A stretch of DNA of 64,000 nucleotides from positions 20,517-84,516 of the forward strand of contig JARIAR010000038.1 of assembly GCA_029257805.1 (NCBI GenBank), in the 5' to 3' direction. Within the stretch, counting starts at the first letter, position 1; the number at the start of each line of letters is the position of its first letter. The translations under genes and the position numbers were made by a program. This document shows, in pieces, positions 45,034 through 53,799 of this stretch. Below the pieces are notes generated by a model. It did not search any database, was not told the origin of the DNA, and saw only the letters and a program-made list of their open reading frames with translations. This DNA comes from Blautia sp. (GTDB lineage Bacteria; Bacillota; Clostridia; Lachnospirales; Lachnospiraceae).

Positions 45034-46541
45034 ACTTCCCCGCTCCTTTTCATTTCTTCCACCAGGGCAATAAGACTGTCGATGGTGGCTTTTTTTGCCA
45101 TATATGTTTTCATACCAAATGAATCTGCGGCTGCCTTTGTCTGTTTTCCAATGCAGGCAGCTTTTATTTCTGTATAATCAAGCCCCGGGGTTGCTTCCAC
45201 AAACCCTTTTACTGTAGATGCACTTGTAAACACTACGCAATCTACATTTCCAGCTTCAAATTCCTGTTTTTCATCAATTAACATACTTTTTTCATACTGC
45301 GTTTTATAGGTAGGAATATCATCCACAACAGCACCTGCTTCTTCAAGCAATCTTACAAGATTTTCATTTCCCTTTTCTGCTCTGGGAATCAAAATCTTTT
45401 CATTTCCAGAAAGCTTTTCTCCAAGTTCTTTTCCAAGAAAATCCCCATCATAAACAGTTGGCATAAAATCTGCAAAAATCCCTCTCTGCCGCAATTTTTT
45501 TCTTGTACCTTCTCCAATAACCGCAATTTTCATATTTCCCAGACAACGGACATCTTTTTTACTTTCTGCCATTTGTTCAAAAAACACATCTACACCTGTA
45601 GGACTTGTAAAAACAATCCAGTTATATTGATTCATTTGTTCCATCGCCCGATGCAGCTTCTTTTGATCCTTCAAAGGCTCTGTAACAATGGAAGGAAGTT
45701 CCAGCACTTCCGCTCCTTTTTCTCTAAGTTTTTCCGCCGTTTCCGAAATAAGTGTCCTCGGTCTTGTAACAAGTACTTTCCATCCTGACAACGGAAGTTT
45801 TTCATACCAGGCAAACTCTTCAGCAAGGCTGCATACTTTTCCCACAACAATAATCGCCGGTGTTTCAATTCCCTGACGCTTCACCTCTTCCGGCAGCGTT
45901 GAAACAGTTGCCACGATTCGCTTTTGTCCGGCCGTTGTACCTTTTTGCAAAATAGCCGCCGGCATATCTGGCTCTATTCCACCTTCCAGCAGGCCTTTGC
46001 AGATATCTTCCAATGCCGAAACTCCCATAAGAAATACAAGAGTTCCTTTTGTCTGTACAAGTGCTTTAAAATCTATATCATATTCTTTTCCGGCACGTTT
46101 ATGACCTGTAATAATATGAAGGGAAGAACAAAAATCTCTGTGTGTAACAGGAATGCCATTATATGCAGGTACTGCAATAGGTGATGTCACTCCCGGAACA
46201 ATTTCATAAGGGATTTCATGTTCTTTTAAAAGCTCTAATTCTTCCCCGCCTCTTCCAAAAAGAAATGGATCCCCGCCTTTTAATCGTACAACACGCAGCC
46301 CTTTTTCTGCCTCCTGAAGCAAAACTTCATTTATCTTTTCCTGTACCATGGTGTGATGATTTGCACGCTTTCCCACATGAATCAAACGAGCAGACGAAGG
46401 AATCTGTGACAATACCCCTTGTCCTACAAGACTATCATACACTACAACTTCTGCCTTTTTTAAAACTTCCATTCCCTTTAATGTAAAAAGTCCAATATCA
46501 CCAGGTCCGGCTCCTACAAGCCATACTTTTCCTTTCGTCAT
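45024..46541 (-). CDS. cobA-hemD: Bifunctional uroporphyrinogen-III C-methyltransferase / uroporphyrinogen-III synthase
   Basis: 505 residues. Residues about 1-240 are SUMT (VWLVGAGPGDIGLFTLKG at 6-23, VVRLKGGDPFLFGRGGEE, PVTHRDF), which methylates uroporphyrinogen III to precorrin-2 with SAM. Residues about 250-500 are a HemD domain (KVLVTRPRTLISETAEKL, FTSPTGVDVFFEQM, FTSASTVKGF), which closes the ring. The fusion is common in clostridia and commits the pathway to sirohaem and corrins. ATGA overlaps the hemC stop. Confidence 0.96.
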   Translation of the reverse strand: MTKGKVWLVGAGPGDIGLFTLKGMEVLKKAEVVVYDSLVGQGVLSQIPSSARLIHVGKRANHHTMVQEKINEVLLQEAEKGLRVVRLKGGDPFLFGRGGEELELLKEHEIPYEIVPGVTSPIAVPAYNGIPVTHRDFCSSLHIITGHKRAGKEYDIDFKALVQTKGTLVFLMGVSALEDICKGLLEGGIEPDMPAAILQKGTTAGQKRIVATVSTLPEEVKRQGIETPAIIVVGKVCSLAEEFAWYEKLPLSGWKVLVTRPRTLISETAEKLREKGAEVLELPSIVTEPLKDQKKLHRAMEQMNQYNWIVFTSPTGVDVFFEQMAESKKDVRCLGNMKIAVIGEGTRKKLRQRGIFADFMPTVYDGDFLGKELGEKLSGNEKILIPRAEKGNENLVRLLEEAGAVVDDIPTYKTQYEKSMLIDEKQEFEAGNVDCVVFTSASTVKGFVEATPGLDYTEIKAACIGKQTKAAADSFGMKTYMAKKATIDSLIALVEEMKRSGEVWN

Positions 46542-47440
46542 TGCATTTCTCCTTTTTCTACTGCAGCCTGAAGTCTCTCCGCAAGAGAAATCCCGAGAGC
46601 CTCACCATCTTCTTTTTTTCCACGGATATTTCCTGTAAGAAAACTTTTTTTATCTTCGCTGTAATAAAGTCCCCTGATATAAATTTCTTCTCCTTCTATT
46701 TCAGCATATGCCGCTACCGGCGAAGAACATCCTCCATCCAAAAATCTTACATACGCCCTCTCTGCCATCCCACAGATCCAACTGTTTTCATCACAATATC
46801 CTTCCAGGCATCCATAATCTTCCATTTTTCTTCCCTGAACTGCCAAAATCCCCTGCCCTGCTGCCGGAATCATTTCGTCAGGAGTAAAATATCTGTTGAT
46901 TCTTTCTCCCAGTCCAAGACGTTTCAAACCAGCCGCTGCCAGAATAAGACCGGCATATTCTCCACTATCCAGCTTGCGAAGTCTCGTCTGAAGATTTCCA
47001 CGGATACTTTTTACTTCCATATCCGGATAAAGTGCCTTTAACTGCAAAATACGACGACGACTGGAGCATCCAATGGGCTTATTTTTGTCCAGTTCTTCTC
47101 TTCCTTCCGGCAAAACAAGTACATCCCTTGCGTCCTCTCTTGGAGAAAAAGCCAACAAAGGAAGCGCTTCCGATACTTCCATTGGCATATCCTTCAGACT
47201 GTGAACAGAAAGATCGCTTTTTTTCTCTATAAGTGCTTTATCTAACTCCTTAACAAACAGTCCTTTTCCACCTATTTTATCCAGAGTCCTGTCTAGAATT
47301 TTATCTCCTGTTGTTTTCATTGTGAGAATTTCTACTTCCATGTCCGGATTTTGTTTTTTTATGTAATCCTGTACCATCTCACTTTGCAAAACAGCAAGAC
47401 GGCTTTCTCTGCTTCCGATCACTATTTTATTCGTTCTCAT
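46538..47440 (-). CDS. hemC: Hydroxymethylbilane synthase
   Basis: 300 residues. It joins four porphobilinogens into the linear tetrapyrrole. The dipyrromethane cofactor cysteine lies in LDGGCSSPVAAYA (about 235-247). Other signatures are IGSRESRLAVLQSE (8-21), KGLFVKELDKALIE and HSLKDMPME (about 80-88). It overlaps the preceding gene by 14 bases. Confidence 0.97.
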   Translation of the reverse strand: MRTNKIVIGSRESRLAVLQSEMVQDYIKKQNPDMEVEILTMKTTGDKILDRTLDKIGGKGLFVKELDKALIEKKSDLSVHSLKDMPMEVSEALPLLAFSPREDARDVLVLPEGREELDKNKPIGCSSRRRILQLKALYPDMEVKSIRGNLQTRLRKLDSGEYAGLILAAAGLKRLGLGERINRYFTPDEMIPAAGQGILAVQGRKMEDYGCLEGYCDENSWICGMAERAYVRFLDGGCSSPVAAYAEIEGEEIYIRGLYYSEDKKSFLTGNIRGKKEDGEALGISLAERLQAAVEKGEMQ

Positions 47441-47915
47441 ACTCTGATTCTCCTGCTACTTTTTCTAAAGCACTCTGGATTTCTTCCCGCACCCGCTTTG
47501 CTTTGCTATGGTCAAGACCGCTTGCCGTAATCCCAACAACAAGCTCATCCTGCATAAATACACCTGGAAAATAAAAATCGCATTTTTCCCGATCACTTGA
47601 TACATTTACATAAATACCTTCTTCTTTACAGATGCGATAAATATCATCATTCAGCTTTCTGTCATTTGTGGCAGCGATCACCATATATGCCTGTCGAAAA
47701 TCAGAACGCTTTACCTGGCGATTCTGAATCAGAATCTGCCCTGCCTTTCCAAGTTCCTGTAAATCCACTGAAAGTCTTGGCGCCACCACCGTTACATTTC
47801 TTGTAAACTGCAGCAACGATTTTACCCGTCTTGTTGCAATATTTCCACCGCCAACTACAACTATATTTTTATCTGATAAATCTACAAACATAGGAAAATA
47901 TCGTTTATTCTTCAT
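47427..47915 (-). CDS. Precorrin-2 dehydrogenase-like protein (sirohaem synthase N-terminal domain)
   Basis: 162 residues. It has the NAD-binding domain of the CysG/Met8/SirC family: FVDLSDKNIVVVGGGNIATRR (Rossmann GxGxxA) and the NDRKLNDDIYRICKEEGIYVNV segment, ending in a short helical domain. It oxidises precorrin-2 to sirohydrochlorin. The short length, without a chelatase extension, fits the separate chelatase CbiK encoded just outside the operon. It overlaps hemA by 11 bases and hemC by 14. Confidence 0.9.
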   Translation of the reverse strand: MKNKRYFPMFVDLSDKNIVVVGGGNIATRRVKSLLQFTRNVTVVAPRLSVDLQELGKAGQILIQNRQVKRSDFRQAYMVIAATNDRKLNDDIYRICKEEGIYVNVSSDREKCDFYFPGVFMQDELVVGITASGLDHSKAKRVREEIQSALEKVAGESEYENE

Positions 47916-49134
47916 AAATTTTCTCCAATCCCGCTACACATTCTAAAAAAGCATCCTGATTTAACCGGTCTCGCAATCCGAAGATCAATTTATTTACAAC
48001 TTTTCCTGCCGCCTGATCAACAGCATCTTTCAGATTTTCCCGATCTATTTCTTCCATGGGGATTTTTTTCAGGATCTTTTCAATTCGAAGATTCAGATCA
48101 TGAACAGCATCCTCCTTAATATCCTGAATACGGGGAATCAGATCTCTCCCATCCATCCACTGATAAAACTCCTTCATCTGATCTGTAACAATTTTACCTG
48201 CTGCTTCCAAATGCTCCTGCAGTTCTTCCGGAAACTCATTAAAACGGAAACTATCCATATCATATAAAGTAATCCCTTCCATCTGTCCGATTTCCGGTTC
48301 TATATCCCGCGGAACTGCAAGGTCAATAAAAATAGCTGTTTTTGCAAATTCTACATTTTCAACCTGTTCCTCACGAAGTGTAAAATTTGGACTTGCAGTA
48401 GCACTTACTACAATATCGCATGCCGGAAGATATTCTATTCGCTCTCCATAATTAATCCGCTTACAACCAACAGGAATATTTACCACGCCGCTTCTGTACT
48501 GACGCACGGTTACAGTTACATCCGCCCCTTCTTCCCGAAGTGTCTGCGCTGCCACTTTTCCCATTTCCCCGTTTCCTATTACCATACAGGTTTTGCCCTG
48601 CATAGAATATCCCTGTTGTTTCAAGAATTTAATTGCCTGATGGATCACAGAAGGATTTCCATGAGAAAATGGCACTTCTGTTTTAATTTTTTTCCCTGCT
48701 GTCACTGCCATTCGAAAAAGTACTTCCATTACATTGTCCGTAGCGAAATGATCTCGCGCAAGACTTAAGGCGTCTTTTACTTGTGTAAGAATCTGATCTT
48801 CTCCTAAAATCTGTGATTTTAATCCGCTCGTAAGGTAAAAAAGATGCTCTACGGCTTCTTTGCCCTCTCTCTCAACAAAGTATTTTTTCCATGAGATATC
48901 TGTAATCCCTTTCAATTCACATAAGCATTCATATAAAGAAATTTCTGCATCTGCTTCCTGGCTCACCCACAGTTCCAGTCTATTACATGTAGAAAGAATC
49001 ACACAACCATTAATCCCCTCGTATTCCTTGAGATTCTCCATTGCTTCCCCTGCACTTTTTTTTGTAAACGCAAACTGTGCCCGAATATCCACAGGTGCTT
49101 TATTATGGTCAATTCCAATCATGGAAATATACAT
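47905..49134 (-). CDS. hemA: Glutamyl-tRNA reductase
   Basis: 409 residues. It reduces glutamyl-tRNA(Glu) to glutamate-1-semialdehyde. The catalytic cysteine is in ILSTCNRLELW (about residue 50), the tRNA/NADPH parts are LKSQILGEDQILTQVKDA and VIGNGEMGKVAAQTL, and a helical dimerisation domain ends the protein. It is the first gene of a six-gene operon in which neighbouring genes overlap. GGGGAGG precedes the ATG at an unusually long distance of about 13 bases. No cobalamin riboswitch is seen in the short leader. Confidence 0.96.
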   Translation of the reverse strand: MYISMIGIDHNKAPVDIRAQFAFTKKSAGEAMENLKEYEGINGCVILSTCNRLELWVSQEADAEISLYECLCELKGITDISWKKYFVEREGKEAVEHLFYLTSGLKSQILGEDQILTQVKDALSLARDHFATDNVMEVLFRMAVTAGKKIKTEVPFSHGNPSVIHQAIKFLKQQGYSMQGKTCMVIGNGEMGKVAAQTLREEGADVTVTVRQYRSGVVNIPVGCKRINYGERIEYLPACDIVVSATASPNFTLREEQVENVEFAKTAIFIDLAVPRDIEPEIGQMEGITLYDMDSFRFNEFPEELQEHLEAAGKIVTDQMKEFYQWMDGRDLIPRIQDIKEDAVHDLNLRIEKILKKIPMEEIDRENLKDAVDQAAGKVVNKLIFGLRDRLNQDAFLECVAGLEKIYEE

Positions 49135-49180
49135 TTTTCTTTTGTTACCTCCCCATACATTTTCACATCATACTTTTTAC

Positions 49181-49209
49181 ATCATAAACATTTCCGCTCT
49201 TTCTGTCAA
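49181..49209 (-). promoter_or_regulatory. Sigma-A promoter of the hemA operon
   Basis: TTGACA, 17-base spacer, TATGAT on the minus strand. The -35 lies in the left arm of the inverted repeat at 49197-49238. Confidence 0.7.
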
Positions 49210-49238
49210 TCCTTTGTAAAGGTCATTGACAGAAAGAG
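49197..49238. repeat. 14-bp inverted repeat covering both divergent -35 boxes
   Basis: CTCTTTCTGTCAAT (49197-49210) and ATTGACAGAAAGAG (49225-49238) are perfect inverted copies separated by 14 bases. Each arm holds a TTGACA -35 box, one for hemA and one for cbiK. It could be a shared operator or simply mirrored promoter sequence. Confidence 0.7.
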
Positions 49239-49255
49239 AATCTCCACCTTATAAT
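49226..49255 (+). promoter_or_regulatory. Sigma-A promoter of cbiK
   Basis: TTGACA, 18-base spacer, TATAAT, 40 bases before the ATG at 49296. Confidence 0.75.
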
Positions 49256-49295
49256 GAGAACAATGATTTTACTGATTTATAAAAGGAGACAGTTC

Positions 49296-50090
49296 ATGAG
49301 TCCAAAATCTAAAAAAGCAATTCTTGTGGTAAGTTTTGGAACAAGCTTTGAAGCTACCCGCAAACTCACACTGGAAGCAATTGAAAACGATATTGCCTGT
49401 TCTTATCCGGAATATTCACTCTACCGGGCCTGGACAAGCAAAATGATTCTTGCAAAACTAAAAAAAAGAGACAATCTTTATATCCATAATGTAAAAGAAG
49501 CAATGGAACAGATACTTTCTGATGGGATCACTGATCTCATTGTACAGCCAACGCACGTCATTAATGGTATCGAAAATGATATTATGAAAGAAGAAGTTCT
49601 TTCTTTTCAAGACAAATTTGATTCCATAAGATTTGGCAATCCTCTCCTTACAACAGAAAAAGATCACCAGGCAGCTATTCTTGCTGTTGTGGAAGAGTTT
49701 TCATATTTATCGGAAGATTCTGCCCTTGTATTTATGGGGCACGGAACAAACCATTATGCCAATTCTGTCTATGCAGCTCTTGATTACAAATTTAAAGATA
49801 TGGGATACCCTAATATTCATCTTGGAACCGTTGAAGCCTACCCTTCTTTACAGAGCATCTTCCGTCTTTTAAAACAAAATCCGCCCCAAAAGGTAATCCT
49901 GGCCCCCTTTATGATCGTAGCAGGAGATCACGCACATCATGATATGGCAGGAGAAGATTCCGATTCCTGGATGGCGCTTTTCCAAAAAGAAGGATATCAT
50001 ACCATCCCTGTTTTAAAAGGTCTTGGAGAATATCCTGGCATCCGCAAACTTTTTATTTCCCATGTTCAAGATGCCATAAACCAAAAATAA
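49296..50090 (+). CDS. cbiK: Sirohydrochlorin cobaltochelatase
   Basis: Start at 49296 (MSPKSKKAILVVSFGTS), with AAGGAG upstream; an earlier in-frame start overlaps the promoter. 264 residues. CbiK inserts Co2+ into sirohydrochlorin on the anaerobic cobalamin route. Metal-binding histidines are visible in QPTHVINGIEND, FMGHGTNHYAN and VAGDHAHHDMAGED. No signal peptide is present, so it is cytosolic. It is divergent from the hem operon that makes its substrate, and the two promoters share an inverted repeat. Confidence 0.92.
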   Translation: MSPKSKKAILVVSFGTSFEATRKLTLEAIENDIACSYPEYSLYRAWTSKMILAKLKKRDNLYIHNVKEAMEQILSDGITDLIVQPTHVINGIENDIMKEEVLSFQDKFDSIRFGNPLLTTEKDHQAAILAVVEEFSYLSEDSALVFMGHGTNHYANSVYAALDYKFKDMGYPNIHLGTVEAYPSLQSIFRLLKQNPPQKVILAPFMIVAGDHAHHDMAGEDSDSWMALFQKEGYHTIPVLKGLGEYPGIRKLFISHVQDAINQK

Positions 50091-50103
50091 TTTCTTAATA
50101 AAG

Positions 50104-50150
50104 CAGCCCCGCTTACAGGATATTTCATACCAGATAAGCGGAGCTGTTTT
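50104..50150 (+). terminator. Bidirectional terminator between cbiK and icd
   Basis: CAGCCCCGCTTA pairs with TAAGCGGAGCTG (one mismatch) around a 19-base loop, followed by TTTT. The minus side has TTTATT. Confidence 0.75.
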
Positions 50151-50155
50151 ACTTC

Positions 50156-51364
50156 TTATAATAATTTATTTAATTCCTCTCTAATTGCTAAAATGAAATC
50201 ACGACTATTTAAAACCTCAGGTTTTTTAATAGAAGTAATTGCTGCAAGGTCTTTTGTCATTTTGCCTTTTTCAATAGTCCGCACAGTTGCCTGTTCCAGT
50301 TTATCCGCAAAATTGCAAAGACTATGGATGTTATCTAACTCTCCTCGTTTTCTCAAAGCTCCTGTCCACGCAAAAATAGTTGCTACAGAATTGGTGGAGG
50401 TTTCTTTTCCTTCAAGATAACGATAATAATGTCTCTGTACTGTTCCATGAGCAGCTTCATATTCATAATATCCATGAGGAGACACAAGAACAGAAGTCAT
50501 CATAGCAAGAGAACCAAAAGCAGAAGATACCATATCACTCATAACATCTCCATCATAATTCTTACAAGCCCAGATAAATCCACCTTTTGCTTTCATAATG
50601 CGTGCTACGATATCGTCAATAAGACTGTAGAAATATTCCAGCCCTGCTGCTTCAAATTTTTCACGGAATTCTTTTTCATATACTTCATGAAACACTTCTT
50701 TAAATCTTCCATCATATGTTTTTGATATTGTATCTTTACTTCCAAACCACAGATCCTGTTTTGTATCCAACGCATAACTAAAACAGCTTCTTGCAAAACT
50801 TTCAATGGAAGCATCCATATTGTGAAGTCCTTGGAGAACACCGGAACCATCAAAGTGCTGGATCAATTCACGTTTTTCTTCTCCGTCTTCTCCCTTAAAC
50901 ACAAGGAATGCATCTCCTGGTTTATCAATGTAAAATTCTGTATTTTTATAGACATCCCCATAAGCATGGCGGGCGATCGTAATTGGTTTTTCCCAGTTTT
51001 TCACACATGGTTCAATACCTTTTACAACAATCGGCGCACGAAAAACAGTCCCGTCCAGAATCGCACGAATCGTACCATTTGGGCTTTTATACATTTTTTT
51101 CAATGTATATTCGCTCATTCTTGCTTTGTTTGGAGTAATCGTTGCGCATTTTACAGCAACACCATATTTTTTTGTTGCCTCAGCTGCATCTATGGTAACC
51201 TGATCATCTGTTTCGTTTCTGTGTTCCAAGCCCAGATCATAATATTCTGTTTTTAGATCAATATATGGAAAAAGAAGCTCATCCTTGATGATTCTCCATA
51301 AAATCCTTGTCATCTCATCGCCATCCATCTCAACCAATGGTGTATGCATCTGAATTTTTTTCAT
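50156..51364 (-). CDS. icd: NADP-dependent isocitrate dehydrogenase
   Basis: Start at MKKIQMHTPLVEMDGDEMTR (51362-51364), with GGAGG upstream; the longer frame overlaps the preceding gene. 402 residues, of the homodimeric type shared with eukaryotic cytosolic enzymes. PNGTIRAILDGTVFRAPI, the ARHAYGDVYKNTEF segment and AHGTVQRHYYRYLEG (about 305-320) are typical. It makes 2-oxoglutarate from isocitrate. It lies 29 bases downstream of the Re-citrate synthase gene; no aconitase gene is in the window. Confidence 0.95.
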   Translation of the reverse strand: MKKIQMHTPLVEMDGDEMTRILWRIIKDELLFPYIDLKTEYYDLGLEHRNETDDQVTIDAAEATKKYGVAVKCATITPNKARMSEYTLKKMYKSPNGTIRAILDGTVFRAPIVVKGIEPCVKNWEKPITIARHAYGDVYKNTEFYIDKPGDAFLVFKGEDGEEKRELIQHFDGSGVLQGLHNMDASIESFARSCFSYALDTKQDLWFGSKDTISKTYDGRFKEVFHEVYEKEFREKFEAAGLEYFYSLIDDIVARIMKAKGGFIWACKNYDGDVMSDMVSSAFGSLAMMTSVLVSPHGYYEYEAAHGTVQRHYYRYLEGKETSTNSVATIFAWTGALRKRGELDNIHSLCNFADKLEQATVRTIEKGKMTKDLAAITSIKKPEVLNSRDFILAIREELNKLL

Positions 51365-51393
51365 GATAAATCCTCCATTCTTTTCTGCTGTTT

Positions 51394-52782
51394 TTAAAAC
51401 TGGATGTCTAATCGGTTGCAAACCTCCGCAATTACTGTTTCCAATTCACCATCCGTAAGTACTGTAACACGTCCCTCTTCATATTGCTGGTCTACCCAGG
51501 CCTTTACCATCGTAACAAGCTCTGAATTTTTTATAACCTGTGCCTCTCCTTTTAACCTATAGTGCATATTGATCCAATGCGCGATCCCGGCGGATCCTGA
51601 CGTATTGGATACTGCAACTTCCACCGGTCTGTTTAGAAATTTTTCCGTATCAAACACATTGTAGATTTCTTCATTTTTAAGAAGTCCATCTGCATGAATA
51701 CCTGCTCTTGTTACATTAAAATTTTTTCCCACAAAAGGAGTTCTTTCCGGAATATGGTAGCCTATCTCTTTTTCATAATATTCTGCCAGTTCTGTTATAA
51801 CTCCGGTATCCATTCCACCTAAATTCCCCCGAAGCTGCGCATATTCAAATACCATTGCCTCAAGAGGCGTATTTCCTGTACGTTCTCCTATCCCAAAAAG
51901 GGAAGTATTCACACCGCACGCTCCATAAAGCCATGCAGTTGTAGAATTGCTAACCGCTTTATAGAAATCATTATGTCCATGCCATTCGATTAGTTCAGAG
52001 GGCACACCCGCATGTACCATTATACCATAAATGATCCCTGGTACGGAACGTGGAATTACTGCTCCCGGATAATTCACGCCATATCCCATGGTATCGCAGC
52101 AGCGAACTTTAACCGGAATCCCATACTGCTGACGCAGTTTCATAAGTTCCAGACAAAACGGAATCACATACCCGTAAATATCGGCTCTTGTAATATCTTC
52201 TAAATGGCATCGTACAGATACCCCTATTTCCAGACATTCTTTCACAATACTTAAATAATGTTCCATTGCCTGTTTTCTTGTCATTTTCATTTTATAAAAA
52301 ATATGATAATCAGAGCAGCTTACAAGAATTCCTGTCTCCTGCATCCCCATATCCTTTACTAACTGAAAATCCTTTTTGCTTGCCCGTATCCAGCTTGTAA
52401 CCTGCGGGAATTCATATCCCCTCTCCATACACTTTTCTACTGCATCCCTGTCCTTTTTGCTGTACAGAAAAAACTCTGATGCGCGGATCCGTCCTTCCGG
52501 TCCACCAAGTTTATGAAGATAATCATAAATTCTTACAATCTGTTCTGTAGAATATGGTGCGCGAGACTGTTGTCCGTCCCGGAATGTTGTATCTGTGATC
52601 CAGATTTCATCCGGCATATGGTGTGGTACAATACGATCATTAAATGCAATTTTAGGAACTTCAGAATAAGGAAATAAATTGCGAAATACATTTGGCTTCT
52701 CTACATCCACCAGTGGATACATATGTTCTTCCAATTGAAGGAGATTCGTCTGTCTGTTCATTTTTACACGCCTGTTTTCCAT
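51394..52782 (-). CDS. Re-citrate synthase (homocitrate/isopropylmalate synthase family)
   Basis: 462 residues. It belongs to the DRE-TIM metallolyase family: WITDTTFRDGQQSRAPYS (about 60-77) carries the metal aspartate, and EWHGHNDFYKAV (about 262-273) carries the HxH metal ligands. N-terminal segment NVFRNLFPYSEVPKIAFNDR and overall length match the Re-face citrate synthases described in Clostridium kluyveri and relatives, rather than LeuA or NifV. Together with Icd it supplies 2-oxoglutarate. AGGAGG precedes the ATG. The homocitrate synthase alternative cannot be fully excluded by eye. Confidence 0.85.
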   Translation of the reverse strand: MENRRVKMNRQTNLLQLEEHMYPLVDVEKPNVFRNLFPYSEVPKIAFNDRIVPHHMPDEIWITDTTFRDGQQSRAPYSTEQIVRIYDYLHKLGGPEGRIRASEFFLYSKKDRDAVEKCMERGYEFPQVTSWIRASKKDFQLVKDMGMQETGILVSCSDYHIFYKMKMTRKQAMEHYLSIVKECLEIGVSVRCHLEDITRADIYGYVIPFCLELMKLRQQYGIPVKVRCCDTMGYGVNYPGAVIPRSVPGIIYGIMVHAGVPSELIEWHGHNDFYKAVSNSTTAWLYGACGVNTSLFGIGERTGNTPLEAMVFEYAQLRGNLGGMDTGVITELAEYYEKEIGYHIPERTPFVGKNFNVTRAGIHADGLLKNEEIYNVFDTEKFLNRPVEVAVSNTSGSAGIAHWINMHYRLKGEAQVIKNSELVTMVKAWVDQQYEEGRVTVLTDGELETVIAEVCNRLDIQF

Positions 52783-52814
52783 TTTTATGCCTCCTATAAC
52801 TCTGACTAATCTCC

Positions 52815-52843
52815 ATTGTACTCAAAATTGTTCCATCCGTCAA
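52815..52843 (-). promoter_or_regulatory. Sigma-A promoter of the Re-citrate synthase/icd operon
   Basis: TTGACG, 17-base spacer, TACAAT, 32 bases before the ATG. A short AACGC/GCGTT repeat (52842-52857) overlaps the -35. Confidence 0.7.
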
Positions 52844-52881
52844 CGCTTTTGTGCGTTACCATAAGAAAACTTTATATAATT

Positions 52882-53718
52882 TCATAATTTCATAAATTTT
52901 CTTTCATTAAATTGTCCCCATCCCTGCTGATTTTTAGGGAGTCCCAAATCATCACAACTCTCTCGCAACATCATTTTAATATCAACATTGGTAAGAAGAG
53001 GGTCTTTTTCCAGCATGCAGGCAATCGCACCTGACACCAAAGGCGTAGACATAGAAGTTCCGCTTTTTATCCCATAGCTTCCGGAGTTCCCTGGTATGCA
53101 GGAAACAATACGCTTTCCCGGAGCTACAAGATCCGGTTTACAAACACACTGCAACGTAGGACCCCGTCCGGAAACACCACTATTTCCATTTATCATATCA
53201 CTGGATCCAACTGTAATGACCTTGCGACTGCATCCAGGAGCAGTAATGCTTCCCGGTGCAGGTCCCTGATTACCAGCAGCTGTTACCACTACCAGTCCTG
53301 CATCCCACAATTGTTCTACTCCTTGGATCAAAGCATCATGATCACCCCCTGTTTGATAAGTTGTTCCTACTGAAATATTTACCACCCGGACATGATACGT
53401 TTCTTTATATCTTATAAGCCAGGAAAAAGCACGAAGAACATCCTCTTTGTTTCCATTTCCAAAACGATCCAGAACTTTTAAAGCGACAAGATCACATTCC
53501 GGTGCCATTCCTTTATATTTGCCATTAGATGCAGCTCCATTTCCTGCTAAAATCCCAGAAACATGTGTGCCATGTCCATTGTCATCATACGGTCTGCTTT
53601 TATATGCTAAAAAATCAGAAAAGGCACAGATTCGATTGCCAAAATCTGCATGGGGATATATTCCCGTATCCAGAACCGCAACGCCTATGCCTTTTCCCGT
53701 ATACTTTTTCTGCTTCAT
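52882..53718 (-). CDS. S8 family serine peptidase (subtilisin), intracellular type
   Basis: 278 residues. The catalytic triad is clear: D in AVLDTGIY (about 17), H in NGHGTHVSG (about 50), S in SGTSMSTPLVSG (about 220), and oxyanion N in TAAGNQGPAP. There is no signal peptide and no inhibitor prodomain, since the protease domain starts within ten residues. It therefore looks like a cytosolic AprX/Isp-like enzyme. Isp proteins often carry a short autoinhibitory LIPY-type start, which is not seen. The role is unknown. Confidence 0.88.
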   Translation of the reverse strand: MKQKKYTGKGIGVAVLDTGIYPHADFGNRICAFSDFLAYKSRPYDDNGHGTHVSGILAGNGAASNGKYKGMAPECDLVALKVLDRFGNGNKEDVLRAFSWLIRYKETYHVRVVNISVGTTYQTGGDHDALIQGVEQLWDAGLVVVTAAGNQGPAPGSITAPGCSRKVITVGSSDMINGNSGVSGRGPTLQCVCKPDLVAPGKRIVSCIPGNSGSYGIKSGTSMSTPLVSGAIACMLEKDPLLTNVDIKMMLRESCDDLGLPKNQQGWGQFNERKFMKL

Positions 53719-53799
53719 AAAATCAAATCTCCAGAATTGTATATGCTCCTAGTATAATCTATTCCATATATCCGGATTTTGCATACAGAAAAAGTTGCT

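Noticed and set aside
49135..49196. Cobalamin riboswitch before hemA
   Set aside because: The leader after the predicted start is only about 40 bases and has no B12-box-like sequence.
52842..52857. AACGC/GCGTT hairpin as terminator of the subtilisin gene
   Set aside because: Five base pairs only, no T run after it, and it overlaps the -35 of the next promoter.
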